Source: Rhea pennata (Eukaryota; Chordata; Aves; Rheiformes; Rheidae). Taken from it: DNA of 64,000 nt. Within the stretch, counting starts at the first letter, position 1, and each line of letters starts with the position of its first letter. This document shows positions 28,129 to 40,131 of this stretch, piece by piece. A program made the position numbers and the translations under genes. The notes beneath the pieces were generated by a model. That model had not been told where the DNA came from, made no database searches, and saw only the letters and a list, made by a program, of their open reading frames with translations. The stretch lies in NCBI RefSeq assembly GCF_028389875.1, contig NC_084702.1:37943053-38007052 (forward strand), in the 5' to 3' direction.

Positions 28129-30129
28129 GTAAGAGGAAATGCCGTGCTGCCAGGGACTTCTCACACAGGAGGATTTACGTGAAGCTACATCCTATTACGA
28201 GAACTGGTTACATCTGTGAGATGGTTCTAACATATGGATGAGATTAATGATCTTGTATCTCCCCACTGTTTGGATGGAAAACTGGGCCTTTGACCGGAGA
28301 CCACTCACAGATGCCACATGGAACTGCTCAGGTACAGTAGTTTTCTGCAGTGGAATTTCCCTGTATCTTTAGGAGAGAATGAAAACTCCAGAAACCTCAC
28401 AGTTCTGTATCTGGTTTCACATACACTGTGTCAATGATTTCAGAACAAGACTCCCTTTTGAATTATGAAAATTCATAAATGTACCAAACACAAACGAAAA
28501 TGTGTTTTAAATAAGGGAAGTTCCTGGCATTAGAAAACAAGTGAGTAAAGAAATCTCTTAGGCATTTAGAAAAGAATAACTTGAAAGTGATACAAGCTCC
28601 TGAATTAGAGAATGATTAATTTAAAATTTTCTGCAGAAGTACCTTCAAATGTATAGCTTTAGTGTGAACAGTTGTTTTCAAGCTTTATGAAAGGATTTAC
28701 ATCTCAGTTTAACAGAAAAAACCCTATTATCACATTAATTCTGGAATTGCTACAGTAGAACAAAAGCGACAGAGAAGCATTATAAAGCATTTGCTTATAA
28801 AACAAGTCAAGTACTGTTTTTTCCAACGTGTCTTTATGGATCTTGAAAGACTGGCATTTATCCGCCTGATACTCCCGATGGAATATATCTAAACTCAGGA
28901 GATTAAACATAGTTAAAGTTAACAGACTTTTTAACTTTAAAAGTCTGAGGGAGAACAAGGAAAATGTGCAAAAATAGGAGAGCACTGCACTTAAAGAACA
29001 GCATTCCACCTCACGTTCTTTTTTGTACTCTATAGTTAGAGAAGAACTGTAGTGTTTTTGCTCTCTTCATGAGAGGAAATTTAATTTCCACTCTCATCTA
29101 GTATTTGACTTCCATTCAACAGAGGCTGAATACCCAGCCAAAGTGAGCTAAACTCCTTGGTGAATTTATGACTTTGACTACTTTTTATACATGCTTAGAA
29201 CTGAACTCTTGTAGCCAGTTCACTGGTGACATCAGCAAAAATCCATCATAAATTTCTATTTTCCTAGGAATTTAAATATTCATCTATTTTCTCTTGTGCA
29301 TCAATCAATACTACTATTCAGCTATGAGTAATTTTAGCAAACATGCAATTAGAGGAAAAAAGTGACAGAAATACTGAACTTCACCATGCATAAGCACATA
29401 CCAAGCATAGTTACACAGATGTTCTTCATTCAGCGTGCTAGAGGAAAGACTGGTGTAGATGAAGTAAGGCCCCTAAGGAAGTACAACATACAAATCGGTT
29501 GAAAACATGCAAAGAGCTTAACACATGCATAATATGGAAGTCTATCAAAACATGCAAATAACCACTGCAATTTTTTTATTTTTGAAGTTATAAAACAAGG
29601 CTAAATCTGTTGTTACCTCTTCAAGCTATGTGCAGGGGTTCTTTGAGTTGGTATTAAAGTTTTCTTTTTTCCCCCTACAATTTTGAGGTTTGGCAATAGC
29701 AACATGCAAATGTGGCCCTTTCATAGGTAACATGCATTTTACAGTGCAAGTGTCAATACTGTTAAGATTCGCTCACCTAGCTCTTCAAACTTCTTAGGGC
29801 GTCTTAGCTTATGAAAGCTATTTATGAGCTTACTGCCTATCAGAACATCTTTGAAGACAGACTGCCTTGCATTCTACCACTAAAAAATACAAATCACCCT
29901 TTCAAATAAATTTGCTGTTATATTATGAAAATATTTCTATGTTAAATTGGCAGTTCGTCTAGACAATCCATGAGTTATTTATAGGCTACAATCAGCAGCC
30001 CGTATTATGATTCTTGGTAAACTTTATTAACTGCACTTCTACTTCAATCTAGCTTGTTTGGTCTGCTTTGAAGTATTAATTTCATTTAACATTCTGGTAT
30101 GACACTATTCTATCCACAGTATCCATTAA

Positions 30130-30530
30130 TATGGAACACTTTCACTATTTTCTAATTTTCTCTTTCCACTTTTTTTTCCATGCTCATTTTATCTTCTCTA
30201 TGCCTAAGATTTTCCTGTGTTTTTCTCCCACTACCTTGTCATACTTTTTACAGTATATAATTCACTATTCCTCCTCCTTCTCTTGGCCTGCTTTATGTTC
30301 TCTTTTTTTTTCATCTTGAAATTATTCCTTCACTTTCATCCACCTCTTCCCTCACTTTCACAGAGGATTAAATGATACGCCACTCCCTCTCACTCAATTC
30401 TTTATTCTATCTCCAGACATTCACACTTCTCTTTGCCATATACAAGCACGCTGTGGTCACAGTACTTCCTACCTCTATTTTCATTCAACATCTCTTCCTT
30501 TCTCTTGCAAGAGATATTTGTTTGGAGTAG
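30130..30530. repeat. Pyrimidine-rich tract
   Basis: About 400 bases on the plus strand are strongly enriched in C and T (many CTTTC, TCCTCC and TTTTT blocks). They lie in the last SNCAIP intron, so the pre-mRNA would be purine-rich here. Not a simple repeat. Confidence 0.55.
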
Positions 30531-31214
30531 TTTTTCTCCTTTCCTTGGCCTCCCAAGAGAGCCAGCCTTCTGACTGGAGCAATCCCTCTATTGTGATCCC
30601 AGAAAGAGCCTTGCCTGTGGTAAGGGGATGATCCAGCTTCAGCACATGTTACTATAGACCACCCATAGGTGGTCTGCCAAGAGCAGACTGCATACTGTGA
30701 GGAGAGGATGTGCAAAGGAGATTGAGTACTGATAGCTTAGGCACCTAGGGGATGGCTGTACCTCCCACAGAAGCAGGAAGGACCTCTTCTGCTATTTTTC
30801 CTATTTATATTCTGACATCTATTTTTATCCTGTCACCTTCATTGGTCATGGCTACAGGACAGGGCTAGTCCTTCAGTTATTTACTCCCCAAAAATCCCAT
30901 GGATTCAAGTCTGACATTCTCACAACACTAAACATTCATTCCGGGTCAATCACATCTTTGTGGAGAGCTTTTGATAGAGAGCAAACATACTGCATGCACC
31001 AGAGCAGAGACTCTGCATACAAGCAGCACCTGCCTCTCCTTGAAAAAGCCTTCCAAAATTAAGACAGTGGACTGGCCTTCTACTGGTCATATACAGTAGA
31101 GCGTTTGTGGAAATCCTCTTGCTATAGTAAGGTAGGAATAAGCTGCTCTCAAAACTATTCATTATTTAAAAAGAAAAGAGAAGAAAAGGCTCTTCCTCCT
31201 TTTAGTGCACTCAC

Positions 31215-32277
31215 TGTCTTGTTTCTTCCTTTTACGGGAGTTGCTGGATTTCCCTTGCTATCTGCTGTCTTCCTTCCTAATGAAGTAAAAGGCAGTGTTG
31301 ATGAGGTTTTGATTAGGTTTGCTGTTTGACAGTTGTTGTTGTTATTCTGGTTACCACTCAGTGTCTCCATTATGGATCTAAAGGTTCCAAAAGGTCTTTT
31401 CAGCTGGTCCCCAACTGGTTCTCCAGTGCTAGGTGGTGCCCGCAAAAGTGCTTTACCCCGGTCTTTATCCTTTTCCTCATTCAGTTCTGTCTCTGTCAGC
31501 TCCACCTGCACCACAGGCTCCTCAAAGGTTACTCTGAGTTTCAAATTTTGGGAGGTTCTGCGCTTTGAAGATGGAGACTTGAGGGCACTTTTAGGGCTTG
31601 TGGCAACCTTTTGAGCAATGGCACTATCAGAGCTGGATGGAGAGTTGTCTCCAGAAAACTGGCTCTGAGATACAGTACCAGACTGATACTGGGATTCACT
31701 ATCTGGATCGCTGCTCTCTGAAGTAGGGGAAGGACTGTGGCCATCCACAGACTTAGAAACTCTGATACCAAAAGGGAAGCGGCGCCCTGCTGCTGAAGTA
31801 TGTTTCTTAATCATCAGATGCAAACTTTCTGTGCTCTCAACACTTTCTACTATGGGTTGAGGCCTTGGTTTGTCAGTTCTTTTCACAGGAGTGTTCTTAT
31901 GGTCCTCAGAATTAGCTGAGTCTGTGTCAGACTCACTGAGAGATCTCTGCATAAGTTGCCTCAGTCTGGCTAACTTCAGCTCCCTTTTCTCTGGCAGAAT
32001 CTTCTTCACATTCTTGGAGGAAGCATGAGCATCCTGAAATTCCAAAGAAAGCTTTTCCTGCATACAGACATTTTCAGAGATTTCCTTTCCCAACAACTGG
32101 CGTAGGATTTTATCCGAGTCCTCATCTTTTATCTTGGCCCGAGTGCGGCTAGAAGTTCCCAGGCTGCCAAGAATCTGAATCCCATCTTGGGTGTTCAATT
32201 TACTTTTTGGTAGAGACAATTCATCTGCTTCAGAAGGTTTCCACTGGGGTTTGCCAGAAGCAGGAGATGATGGTGAG
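31215..32277 (-). CDS. SNCAIP: SNCAIP coding exon: long C-terminal region
   Basis: This is the largest exon in the window: 1063 nt, 354 codons after one base of a split Ser. The acceptor is a long T tract ending AAG at 32278. The donor is GTGAGT from 31214 and leaves phase 0 after RNKT. Motifs in order by exon residue are DEDSDKILRQLLGKEISENV (51-70), EKRELKLARLRQLMQRSLSE (96-115), KPRPQPIVESVES (136-148), LHLMIKKHT (152-160), RRFPFGI (165-171), HSPSPTSESS (180-189), SPKSALKSPSSKRRTSQNLK (227-246), RVTFEEPVVQ (248-257), LKRPFGTFRSIMETLSGNQ (292-310) and an Asn run (311-315). All are synphilin-1 features. The tail is Ser/Lys-rich and likely a phosphorylation and ubiquitination substrate region, as known for the human protein. 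The frame stays open for 19 more codons past the donor (see findings). Confidence 0.97.
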
Positions 32278-34804
32278 CTTAAAAAAAAAGGGGGAGGAGA
32301 AAATTTCAACACCACAGGCAAATCAATGAACATACAGAATGTGAAACTGCCATTTCCAGTGTTCATGTCCATCCCAGCTTATTGTTACTCGTACTCTTCA
32401 TCGTTACTCACACGGAATTCATTATTTTGATGCTAGAGTGAAGACTGCAAAGAGAAGGATATAATCCTGCTTCCATTCCTAACTGGGATTTGAATCTGTT
32501 TCTTTATTTTTTTTTTTCCTTGAAAGAATACTCCTTAAAACCAAAACTTAGAATGGTCATTTCAATACCAAAGATGACTTTCTGAGGATGGTTTTAGAGA
32601 AACTATAATTTCTTATTTCTATGGGGGCTAGTATGTTTTAAAAGGTTGGGGGGGGGGGGGAAACCCACAGACATTAAAAAAAAAAAAAGGGCAAACCAAA
32701 ATGCTCTACTCTTCAAGTCACATCATAATACAAAAGTAGTTTATTCTAAATGCAGTAAAAATACCAGCTGTCTGTATAGCAGCGATTCCATATATCTTAA
32801 ACTTCATCTGGTATTGATAATAGCCATATAAGACTACATAAAAAGTCAGGGTCATTCACACTCAAAACCTTTTCAGATATGAAATACTGAAAGCATGAAA
32901 AAGGTGACATGAATTTATTTCAGTACTACTAGAACAATAAATTAAATTTAGAACTGCAAATGTTACAAAGTGAGGATACAGCAGTCTCAAGTCTGATTCG
33001 TAAAGAACGTAAATTACAGAGCTCAGTTCTTTCCCCATGACATACCTGAGAGCTCGTGAAACTCCACATTCTTATTATAAACTGCCTTTCCTCTGAGCAA
33101 GGGTAAAGTGACAAAATTAAGGTTAGTGTGAGCCACTAAATCCATGAATCTCATTTCCTCCCATTTCCAAGAAAATTCTATTCTGAAGAGTCCATAGTTA
33201 CAACAGTATACAAAATTCACATATATCACTAGCCACTTCAACTCATTATGAGCTTTTTTTTATTGTGGGAATATATGCAAATCAAAATGACGACACTAAA
33301 GAGTATATATGTATCTAGAAGCAACATAAGAATCTAAACCTATTAGAAGGGTTAGATTCTATTATATCTACTGCTGTATCTTTGCAAGATGATCATATCC
33401 ACGAGTGAATTCTAGCTGGGAGGAAAGGCAGCAACTAACTATGAAATCAAGCTAAAATAACATAATACCACTTTCAAACTAACTCATTTAATTAAAAAGG
33501 TGTTGAAACCTACCCTTCCACAGAAATAATGAATGATGAGAAATCACCTCACCTTATCCAATACTGAAAGTGAGTCCTGGAGCTCACCACTACTCAGAGA
33601 CAAAATCACCGGAAAATTTCAGCCAGCAAAAATTACAGAAACCAAACAAGCTGCAAGACAGCATTTGGTCCCATTATCTCTGTTAGGCTGGCAGACAGGG
33701 AAGACAAAGACCATGAGTCTACAACTCTTCCCAATGTGTTTTTTTACTTTAGCAAGAGTTTGGATTTGTTAGTCAGTTTTCAGTCTTTTCCTAGCCCATG
33801 CTCCTCTGTATAAATACATCTCTAAACCCAGTATCTTTATTTGTCACCTATTTCTGTAATGATTTGCATTTGCATGAAGCACTGACAGATTTACTTCAGA
33901 AATATGGAGCACTTGCTTCCCATAGCGCATGAAATTTAATAAAAATGGAACAGAAAGCAGTCATTGTTCCTACACATTCACACTTGATGGCCCAAAGCTC
34001 AGACCACTGATGTCAGCAGGAGCTTTTGTGTTGGGTTTATACTTTAACACGTATTTGGCTCCCTACAACTCTGAAACAAGGAAAAACATGGTATCTGTTT
34101 TCTAGATGAGAAACTGAATTAGAAAATAATGATGAATTGAGTCCTGTTTGTATGAGTTACTTTTCCCCTTTCAGCGTCTGCTTGAGATTGCTACCTAGAG
34201 TGAAGTTGTGTGCTTACTTGACTTACATACATCACACTGGAAGTTTATGGTAGAATCATTTAGGCTCCAGTCTTTAGGTTACTCAGTTTGTGTCTTTATC
34301 TGGGACTGGTACTGACAATATAAATTAAACATAAGAATTCTGTAGCTTTGACTTTTTATACAAGCTACTACAGGCAAAATTTAATGAGCATAAGAAGTCT
34401 TATTAATCTGAAAGCAGGTTTTGTTGGTAACTGGCTTTATAAATTACAGCTGGCAGGAATATATGGTGGACTACCACAAGGTCAAACTTTACAATTTTCC
34501 TAGGGGTTTCTATGATTCTCTGCTATTCATCTAATACAAAATATATTCTGTTCCACTGTAAATCTGATTTTTACTCTTCTGGGGAACAGGGACTATTAAT
34601 TTCATACTCAAAATGTCCAATATTTATACAACTTCATGCACTGTCAAATTCTAACAGCTCAGCTTCAAGTCCACAAGGTAAAAGAAACAGACTTACTTTG
34701 ACAGAACACATTTACTATTCAGACAGGTCACAGCTTCTCCTGAAACTGCTCAACACCAGGAAACTGCTCAAATCTAAGATATAGTAGAATTCCAGTCACG
34801 TTAC
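32278..34804 (-). other. SNCAIP: SNCAIP intron
   Basis: About 2.5 kb between two certain exons. It contains the G13/A13 runs and two overlapping ATTTGCAT octamers at 33862-33875. No other coding signal. Confidence 0.95.
32648..32688. repeat. G13 run followed by A13 run
   Basis: Thirteen G (32648-32660), a 15-base gap, then thirteen A (32676-32688), in the SNCAIP intron just upstream of the large C-terminal exon. Such runs often carry length errors. Confidence 0.9.
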
Positions 34805-34897
34805 CTTGGAGTCGTGGGCACTGACTTGCCCTCTGAACGCTGGGCTTCTAAAAGCTGCTGCAGTTGGTTCTGCAATGTCACACGTTCCACTGTCTGC
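34805..34897 (-). CDS. SNCAIP: SNCAIP coding exon: coiled coil
   Basis: This exon is 93 nt: one base completing Glu, 30 codons, and two bases of a split Ser. The acceptor is TTTTTTACAG, ending at 34898, and the donor is GTAACG from 34804. It encodes QTVERVTLQNQLQQLLEAQR, a short amphipathic helix with Leu/Val spaced in heptads, then SEGKSVPTTP. Joined to the next exon it gives the Ser-Pro rich linker TTPSSPSSPAS. Human has FLEAQKSEGKSLPSSP at the corresponding place. In the family this helix belongs to the segment reported to bind alpha-synuclein. Confidence 0.95.
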
Positions 34898-37069
34898 CTG
34901 TAAAAAAATATAAGATTGTTTAACCTGTATCTTAAAATTGCCAGCCTTAGTACAGTACAGGATAAATGATACCACTTATTCAATTTCATATTCAAAAGAG
35001 AAGCTCCATTCACCTATAATTTAAGTAGGAAATAAGATAGAGATTTTAAATATTAACATAAACAAAGGCAGTTAGCACTCCTGTAAGTTGTCTCTGAACC
35101 CCTGTGCATTGTGCAATCACTGTACAACATCATCCGAGAGCTGCTTATTTACCAAGAATTATTTATTACACTACACACAAGCATAACTGTGGAATTGTAA
35201 GCAGCAGTTTGCTGGAACTGAATGACTCACAAAAAGTAGTATCCCAGAAACAAGCACATCATGTCAGAGTGAACTTAAGGTCACTTGGTTCCTGTTCAGT
35301 TCAATAAAGGAAGGGGAGCGGGACAGATTAAAAAGCCTCTTCCCACATTTGGTGGATGTCCTTTACTCAGTTGAACAATGGCTCTCAAAACTGCTCTTTT
35401 TCTCACTGCAAATGAACTCAGAGAGGAGCTTTTGCGTGTTGGGTAGCCATGGTCCAATCTATCTCAGACTGCAGGACAAAGCTAAGTATGTCCAGACACA
35501 AACTGTATCTGCTTGCTGCACAATCTTATCGAAGGTCCTACATGTGCTCTGCACCCACCTTATATTTAGTAGTGTTTAGATACTGCAGTTTATCACTTTC
35601 AGTGTGACGCTGTGATCTACGTTCAACAATTTTAGAAAGCAAATTTAGAAAGAAAAAGATTATATTAGAATTATAGAATTATAATTTTAGAAAAAAAAAA
35701 AGTTCTAATAGGTATTAACTGGCACCAGAATCTAGCAGAACATAATCTTATCAAGAGGCTAACGTATCTATAAACACAAAAGTTAACTTGAAAAATGTTC
35801 ACTCAGTTTAATACGATTATCTTCTGCAAATCTTCAAGTACTTCTACGAAAATAAATGAATAAATCAATTTGCCACAAAAATTCTCCCTTTTCCTGCCTC
35901 ATCCAACGCTGGCCTTCCATTCTAACATGTAACCACCACTTCAGCTTGTGGATTACAACAGGTAACATTTATTCATTTTGTGATATATTTTAAGTTCAAG
36001 CACCTCTAAATACTGTACAGATACAAGTACTGGGAAACTACTGGAAAAACAGAGACTTCCAGCTTTTCACTGCTGTGTACATCCTGTCTTTCACCTGGAA
36101 TACAAACAGCACATTTAGTTTTACTTGCTTCGCTGTCTTTCATTTATGGATAAAGTTACATTATTCTGAGTGAGGCTCTGATTAGAAAAAATGACCATGT
36201 GAAAATAACTTTTTATCTGTTTCTTCCAGTCTCTGCTTCTGTTGCTGTAGAAGTAATATGTTTCAGTACTTTTAATCTTATTAGACCTGCAGAACTAATA
36301 TAGTTCTCTGACAGTGAGCTGGATTCCTTCCTAGCTCACATACCATCAGCAGAATAGTTAACTAAGTTCCAAGCGCAGAGTCTTTATAGCTGGCAACGTC
36401 AACGCCAGAAAGAAGCCAGATGACTTTTTAGGCTGTGGGTTGTACTCACAGGGCTGACAAAAAAATAAACATCTTTACTTGTAAAATATCAGACTGGGTC
36501 TGAAAAGTACTAAAGAAATAAGAGTGGGATATTGACATACTGCCTTGCCATTACCATTTTGAATACAACCATGCTTTACATAGATCTTTCCTTCAATTTT
36601 CCTTCTTCCTTCCTCTCGCCTACACGTTCCCTTATACTATTTTAAAATCACTCCTACCATCTGTCAGCATTGGCTTACACTGTAACTCCCCAGATACCCT
36701 CTTTTGAGAGCCAGGGAAATTTTTATTTGAGATTAGATTGTGATTCATTTTATCTGTTTCACTTGCCTTTTATGATTTCCTCAACATCTATTTCTGTATG
36801 ACTAAATAACAAGGAAAACTAACAATTATATATAGTGAGAATTAATGTGAAACATAATTCTTCCAGAGAGGTAGATAACAGGTTGTTACACCTTTAAATG
36901 TCTGACACCTCTTCTAATGAATTGCTGCCCTTATTCTAGGTAAATATTTTATTACTCTGTGAGAATTAGTTTCTTCCATTTTCTCAGTTTGACCATTTAG
37001 TATGTATTTTCCAGCACGCAAACCCACACATCCTTCCAGCACAATCCCTGAAGAAATATTATATCCATA

Positions 37070-37170
37070 CATATATGTAGTGTGTGTGTATATATATATA
37101 TAAATATATTATATATATGGATATACTATATATTATTTATATACATATAAAATATATATATATATATATC
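37070..37170. repeat. TA-rich microsatellite
   Basis: A TGTGTGTG start runs into long TA alternation, interrupted by AAATATATT, GGATATAC and TATTATTTATATAC, in a SNCAIP intron. Confidence 0.9.
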
Positions 37171-38060
37171 TAAAATAACATTGAACATTAATGCATCATA
37201 GCTTCTTGGAACAGCAATATTGCTAAGTAATAAAAACAGACAGATTCAGTACGTAAGAATATCACTGTAGTTTTAACGGTCAGATTTACTTTATGATATT
37301 TAATGTCCAAATTCTGAAGGTCTGTCTTAGTTTATATAATGTTCCCACAAAGCACTATATAAGAACCTTGGCATGTCTCCTTAGAAGACCCAAGTTTGCT
37401 CCTAATGAAGTCAGGGAGTTCAGTCACTGAACATGAAATATGTTGAGGCACTGGGCACTAATGAAATGTCTTTCATGGTATTCTGACTTACTGCTTTGTC
37501 TGGTTTCAAATAAAACAAACAATGACCACTCTATATAGCTGAAAATAAAACAGCTCACCTAAATAAATAAGATATAAACATTGTAAAATTTATACAGTTT
37601 CTTATTACACTTTTATATAACTATTATTACTGCACAAAAAGAAAAATCAAACAATATGCACACACCATATATTACCATTATAATCATTTTTATTTATTCA
37701 GGTATTTTTATAGCTATTCCTATAAAGTTTCAAGATAATTATGGATTTTGTATATAGACTATAGAAAAGTAGTACAACAGAGAATATTCAGCCACTTTCT
37801 GATCCTCATCTTTTGACCAAGGTTTGCTTTGATCATTGGCCTGCTAGAGATTTTGGCTTTATAGTGTATCAAAGAGATCACTAAGTGGCTGGTTCATTTA
37901 TTGCTTTGCACATTCAGCTGCAATCCTTTGGGAATAAAGGGAGGATGGTCTGTGATCAAGTGGCATTGTAAAAGAAGTGCAGAGAAGCATTATTTTATGT
38001 CATTGGTTCTAACTGCATCTTCTCAGGCCAGGAAAACCTAAACAATACTTAGTATAGTCA

Positions 38061-39433
38061 GTGATGAAAAACATGTATTTGTGTAAGCAGGAATTTTCAG
38101 GTCTGGTATCTAAGGTTTTTTTAGATAATAAATATGCTACTGATGAGATCAGCGAGGGAATAACAAAAATTTTAAGACCTACGGAGACCTCAGGAAGTGA
38201 AACTGAAGCCAACATTTTACACAGGCTCTGTGAAGAACTTGTGTCACTGTCTTGGGTATCCTCTTTAGTTCAAAAAAATCCTACTGAATTGACCAAACCT
38301 CTGTACTTAGCAAGAGAGGCAAACCAAAGCCTTTATTCTAAAGCCAGTAACAGCAGCTTTTGTGGACTATTTTTCTTTTTACTTAGGAAAAGAATTTCTT
38401 GGTTCTCCTCCTCTTGCAGAGCATGGTCTCAGTTCATTCTCTTGTGAAGATTCAGTGGAACATTTCTAGCTATTGTGTTTTTCCTTCTCTCAAATACCAA
38501 GGCTTTTCCCTCTGAATAGAGACATAGACCCAACTCTAAATGTTTTGCTATACGTTTTTTATATCTTTAATCTGAGTTGCTTTGCATCAGAAGCCACAAA
38601 ATGTGAACCTTCCATCGGATTGTAAACTTACTGGTTTTGTGCCTTTTTTCAGGAAGAGCTCCAAAGAGCTTGACAGACTGGGGTAATTTCTCTCTAGAAC
38701 TGTTCAGTGTTGCATTGACGGCTAGAAGAGCTCATAAAAGTATCAAAGCAGCACCCCCTTCTTTGTTTTAGTGCCTTTAAAGGTAGGTGTTGTGAGGTCC
38801 TAATCTAAGGTAGTTTGTTCTGAAAGCAGTCTTGATGTGGGCTTTCCTTAAGGAAAGCATGCTCACGTGTGATGTTGCTCTAGTGCAACACTGATGACTC
38901 ATCTTTCTGTGGGGATATACAGTGCTACCAGGTAGAAGTCCTTATGCCTGGCTGATAAGTACCCCCAGGAAAACGTCTGAAGACAGCTTACATGCTCAGC
39001 TTCTCTAAAGCATTTCTCACATTTAAAACAGCTGAAGAAAGATTGGGAGGCAGATCAGGACTTACTGAGTTGTCCTGAGCAGTCAAGTAATCTGTCATGA
39101 TCCAGCCATAGCTTCTCCGCCTCTAGAACAAGATCCAGAAGTAGGTGGAGAAAATATAGTAAAGCCAGCACAGCTGCCCAAATCGGAGCCTTTCCAATGC
39201 CGTTTAAAGTACCTTAAACTGTAGATTGGTCTTTTGCCTGTTGCCATATGATGCTTTGGGGATCTTCAGAAGTGCTAGGGCCATTCTATCTTCCTACTAC
39301 ACTAGAGGTAAGACTCCTTGAAAAACTTTGCCAATTGCTTCCTTCAGGCCATGAGTACATCCTTGAATTTTTATGTAGCCCTCTGATGGGGCTACAAAAC
39401 AGGGCAGGAGACTTCTTTCACTATCCTCTCTGA
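38061..39433 (+). pseudogene. Candidate decayed coding remnant, parent unknown
   Basis: Several stop-free, protein-like blocks follow one another on the plus strand in shifting frames. They are 38061-38390 (includes DNKYATDEISEGITKILRPT and ETEANILHRLCEELVSLSW), 38386-38469 (LGSPPLAEHGLSSFSCEDSV), 38652-38771 (PKSLTDWGNFSLELFSVALT), 38968-39078 (KRLKTAYMLSFSKAFLTFKT), 39078-39224 (CHDPAIASPPLEQDPEVGGE, then QLPKSEPFQCRLKYLKL) and 39248-39433 (LPTTLEVRLLEKLCQLLPSG). Each ends in a stop or passes into another frame near the next block, as in a decayed gene copy. I do not recognise the parent and see no poly(A) tail or target duplication. It lies in the SNCAIP intron between 34898 and 41313. It may be chance. 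Confidence 0.3.
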
Positions 39434-40082
39434 CTCCTGAGCATAGGCCTCCGAACGCAATGCACAGCTTCCGTTAAGAGCCTACTTGGGGCCTGAGGCT
39501 GGTAGCCAAAACAGCCATGCAGAAGCTGCTCTTTCAAGCAGAAAATAGAATATTTCACTGCCTCAGTAAACTGCAACAGGGCCGCCCAAGAGACACGCAC
39601 AGCCCTTTGTCTTCGTAAGAGAGGGAGAAAAGGCAGCTGCTGCACTTTGCAGAACTAAAGCTGAAGCCTGAAAAAATAGGCTGCTGAAGGGAAGCAGATA
39701 TAATTCCAGCTGAGACAAGCAAAGGAACCCATGAGGAACCAAATAAGAATCATTTAAATGACTTCCTATGCTTGTAGTCCAAGAGATGACAGAGGGAGCT
39801 TAAAAAGTGTTAATGCTCTTGTCAGGAAAGTCAGAACTAGGCTCTATGTCTATGGGAGCCTGCTGACTAACAGAACAAGTCTTTCTTTTTCACATGAGAG
39901 GTAACAGTTAAATATCGAGAGAACACTGTGTAGAACTGAAACATGGAAAACTCATGGTTGCCATTTCTACTTCTCATTTTTACTTTTGCTAAGTTATAGG
40001 GAATAAAAATCTCATTGGATATTGAGATGAGTCAGGTGCTGACATAGGCTACTTAGAAAACCTCCTATGCACTTTTATATGG

Positions 40083-40084
<2 letters not shown>

Positions 40085-40117
<33 letters not shown>

Positions 40118-40131
40118 CATACATATATATT
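40085..40131. repeat. (GT)15 microsatellite with ATAC/ATAT tail
   Basis: An uninterrupted GT run (40085-40114) follows a short G run and passes into ATACATACATATATAT. It lies in the intron between the SNCAIP exons at 34805 and 41314. Confidence 0.95.

Larger units (their letters stand above)
24705..31214 (-). other. SNCAIP: SNCAIP last intron (inferred)
   Basis: GTGAGT donor at 31214 and CTAG acceptor at 24705, about 6.5 kb. It holds an exon-like plus-strand island, a pyrimidine-rich tract, and a group of ATGCAAAT-type motifs at 29341-29740. The 3' boundary depends on the last-exon call. Confidence 0.55.

Noticed and set aside
31326..31614. Plus-strand frames opposite the large SNCAIP exon
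   Set aside because: Shadows of the minus-strand coding frame, which matches synphilin-1 throughout.
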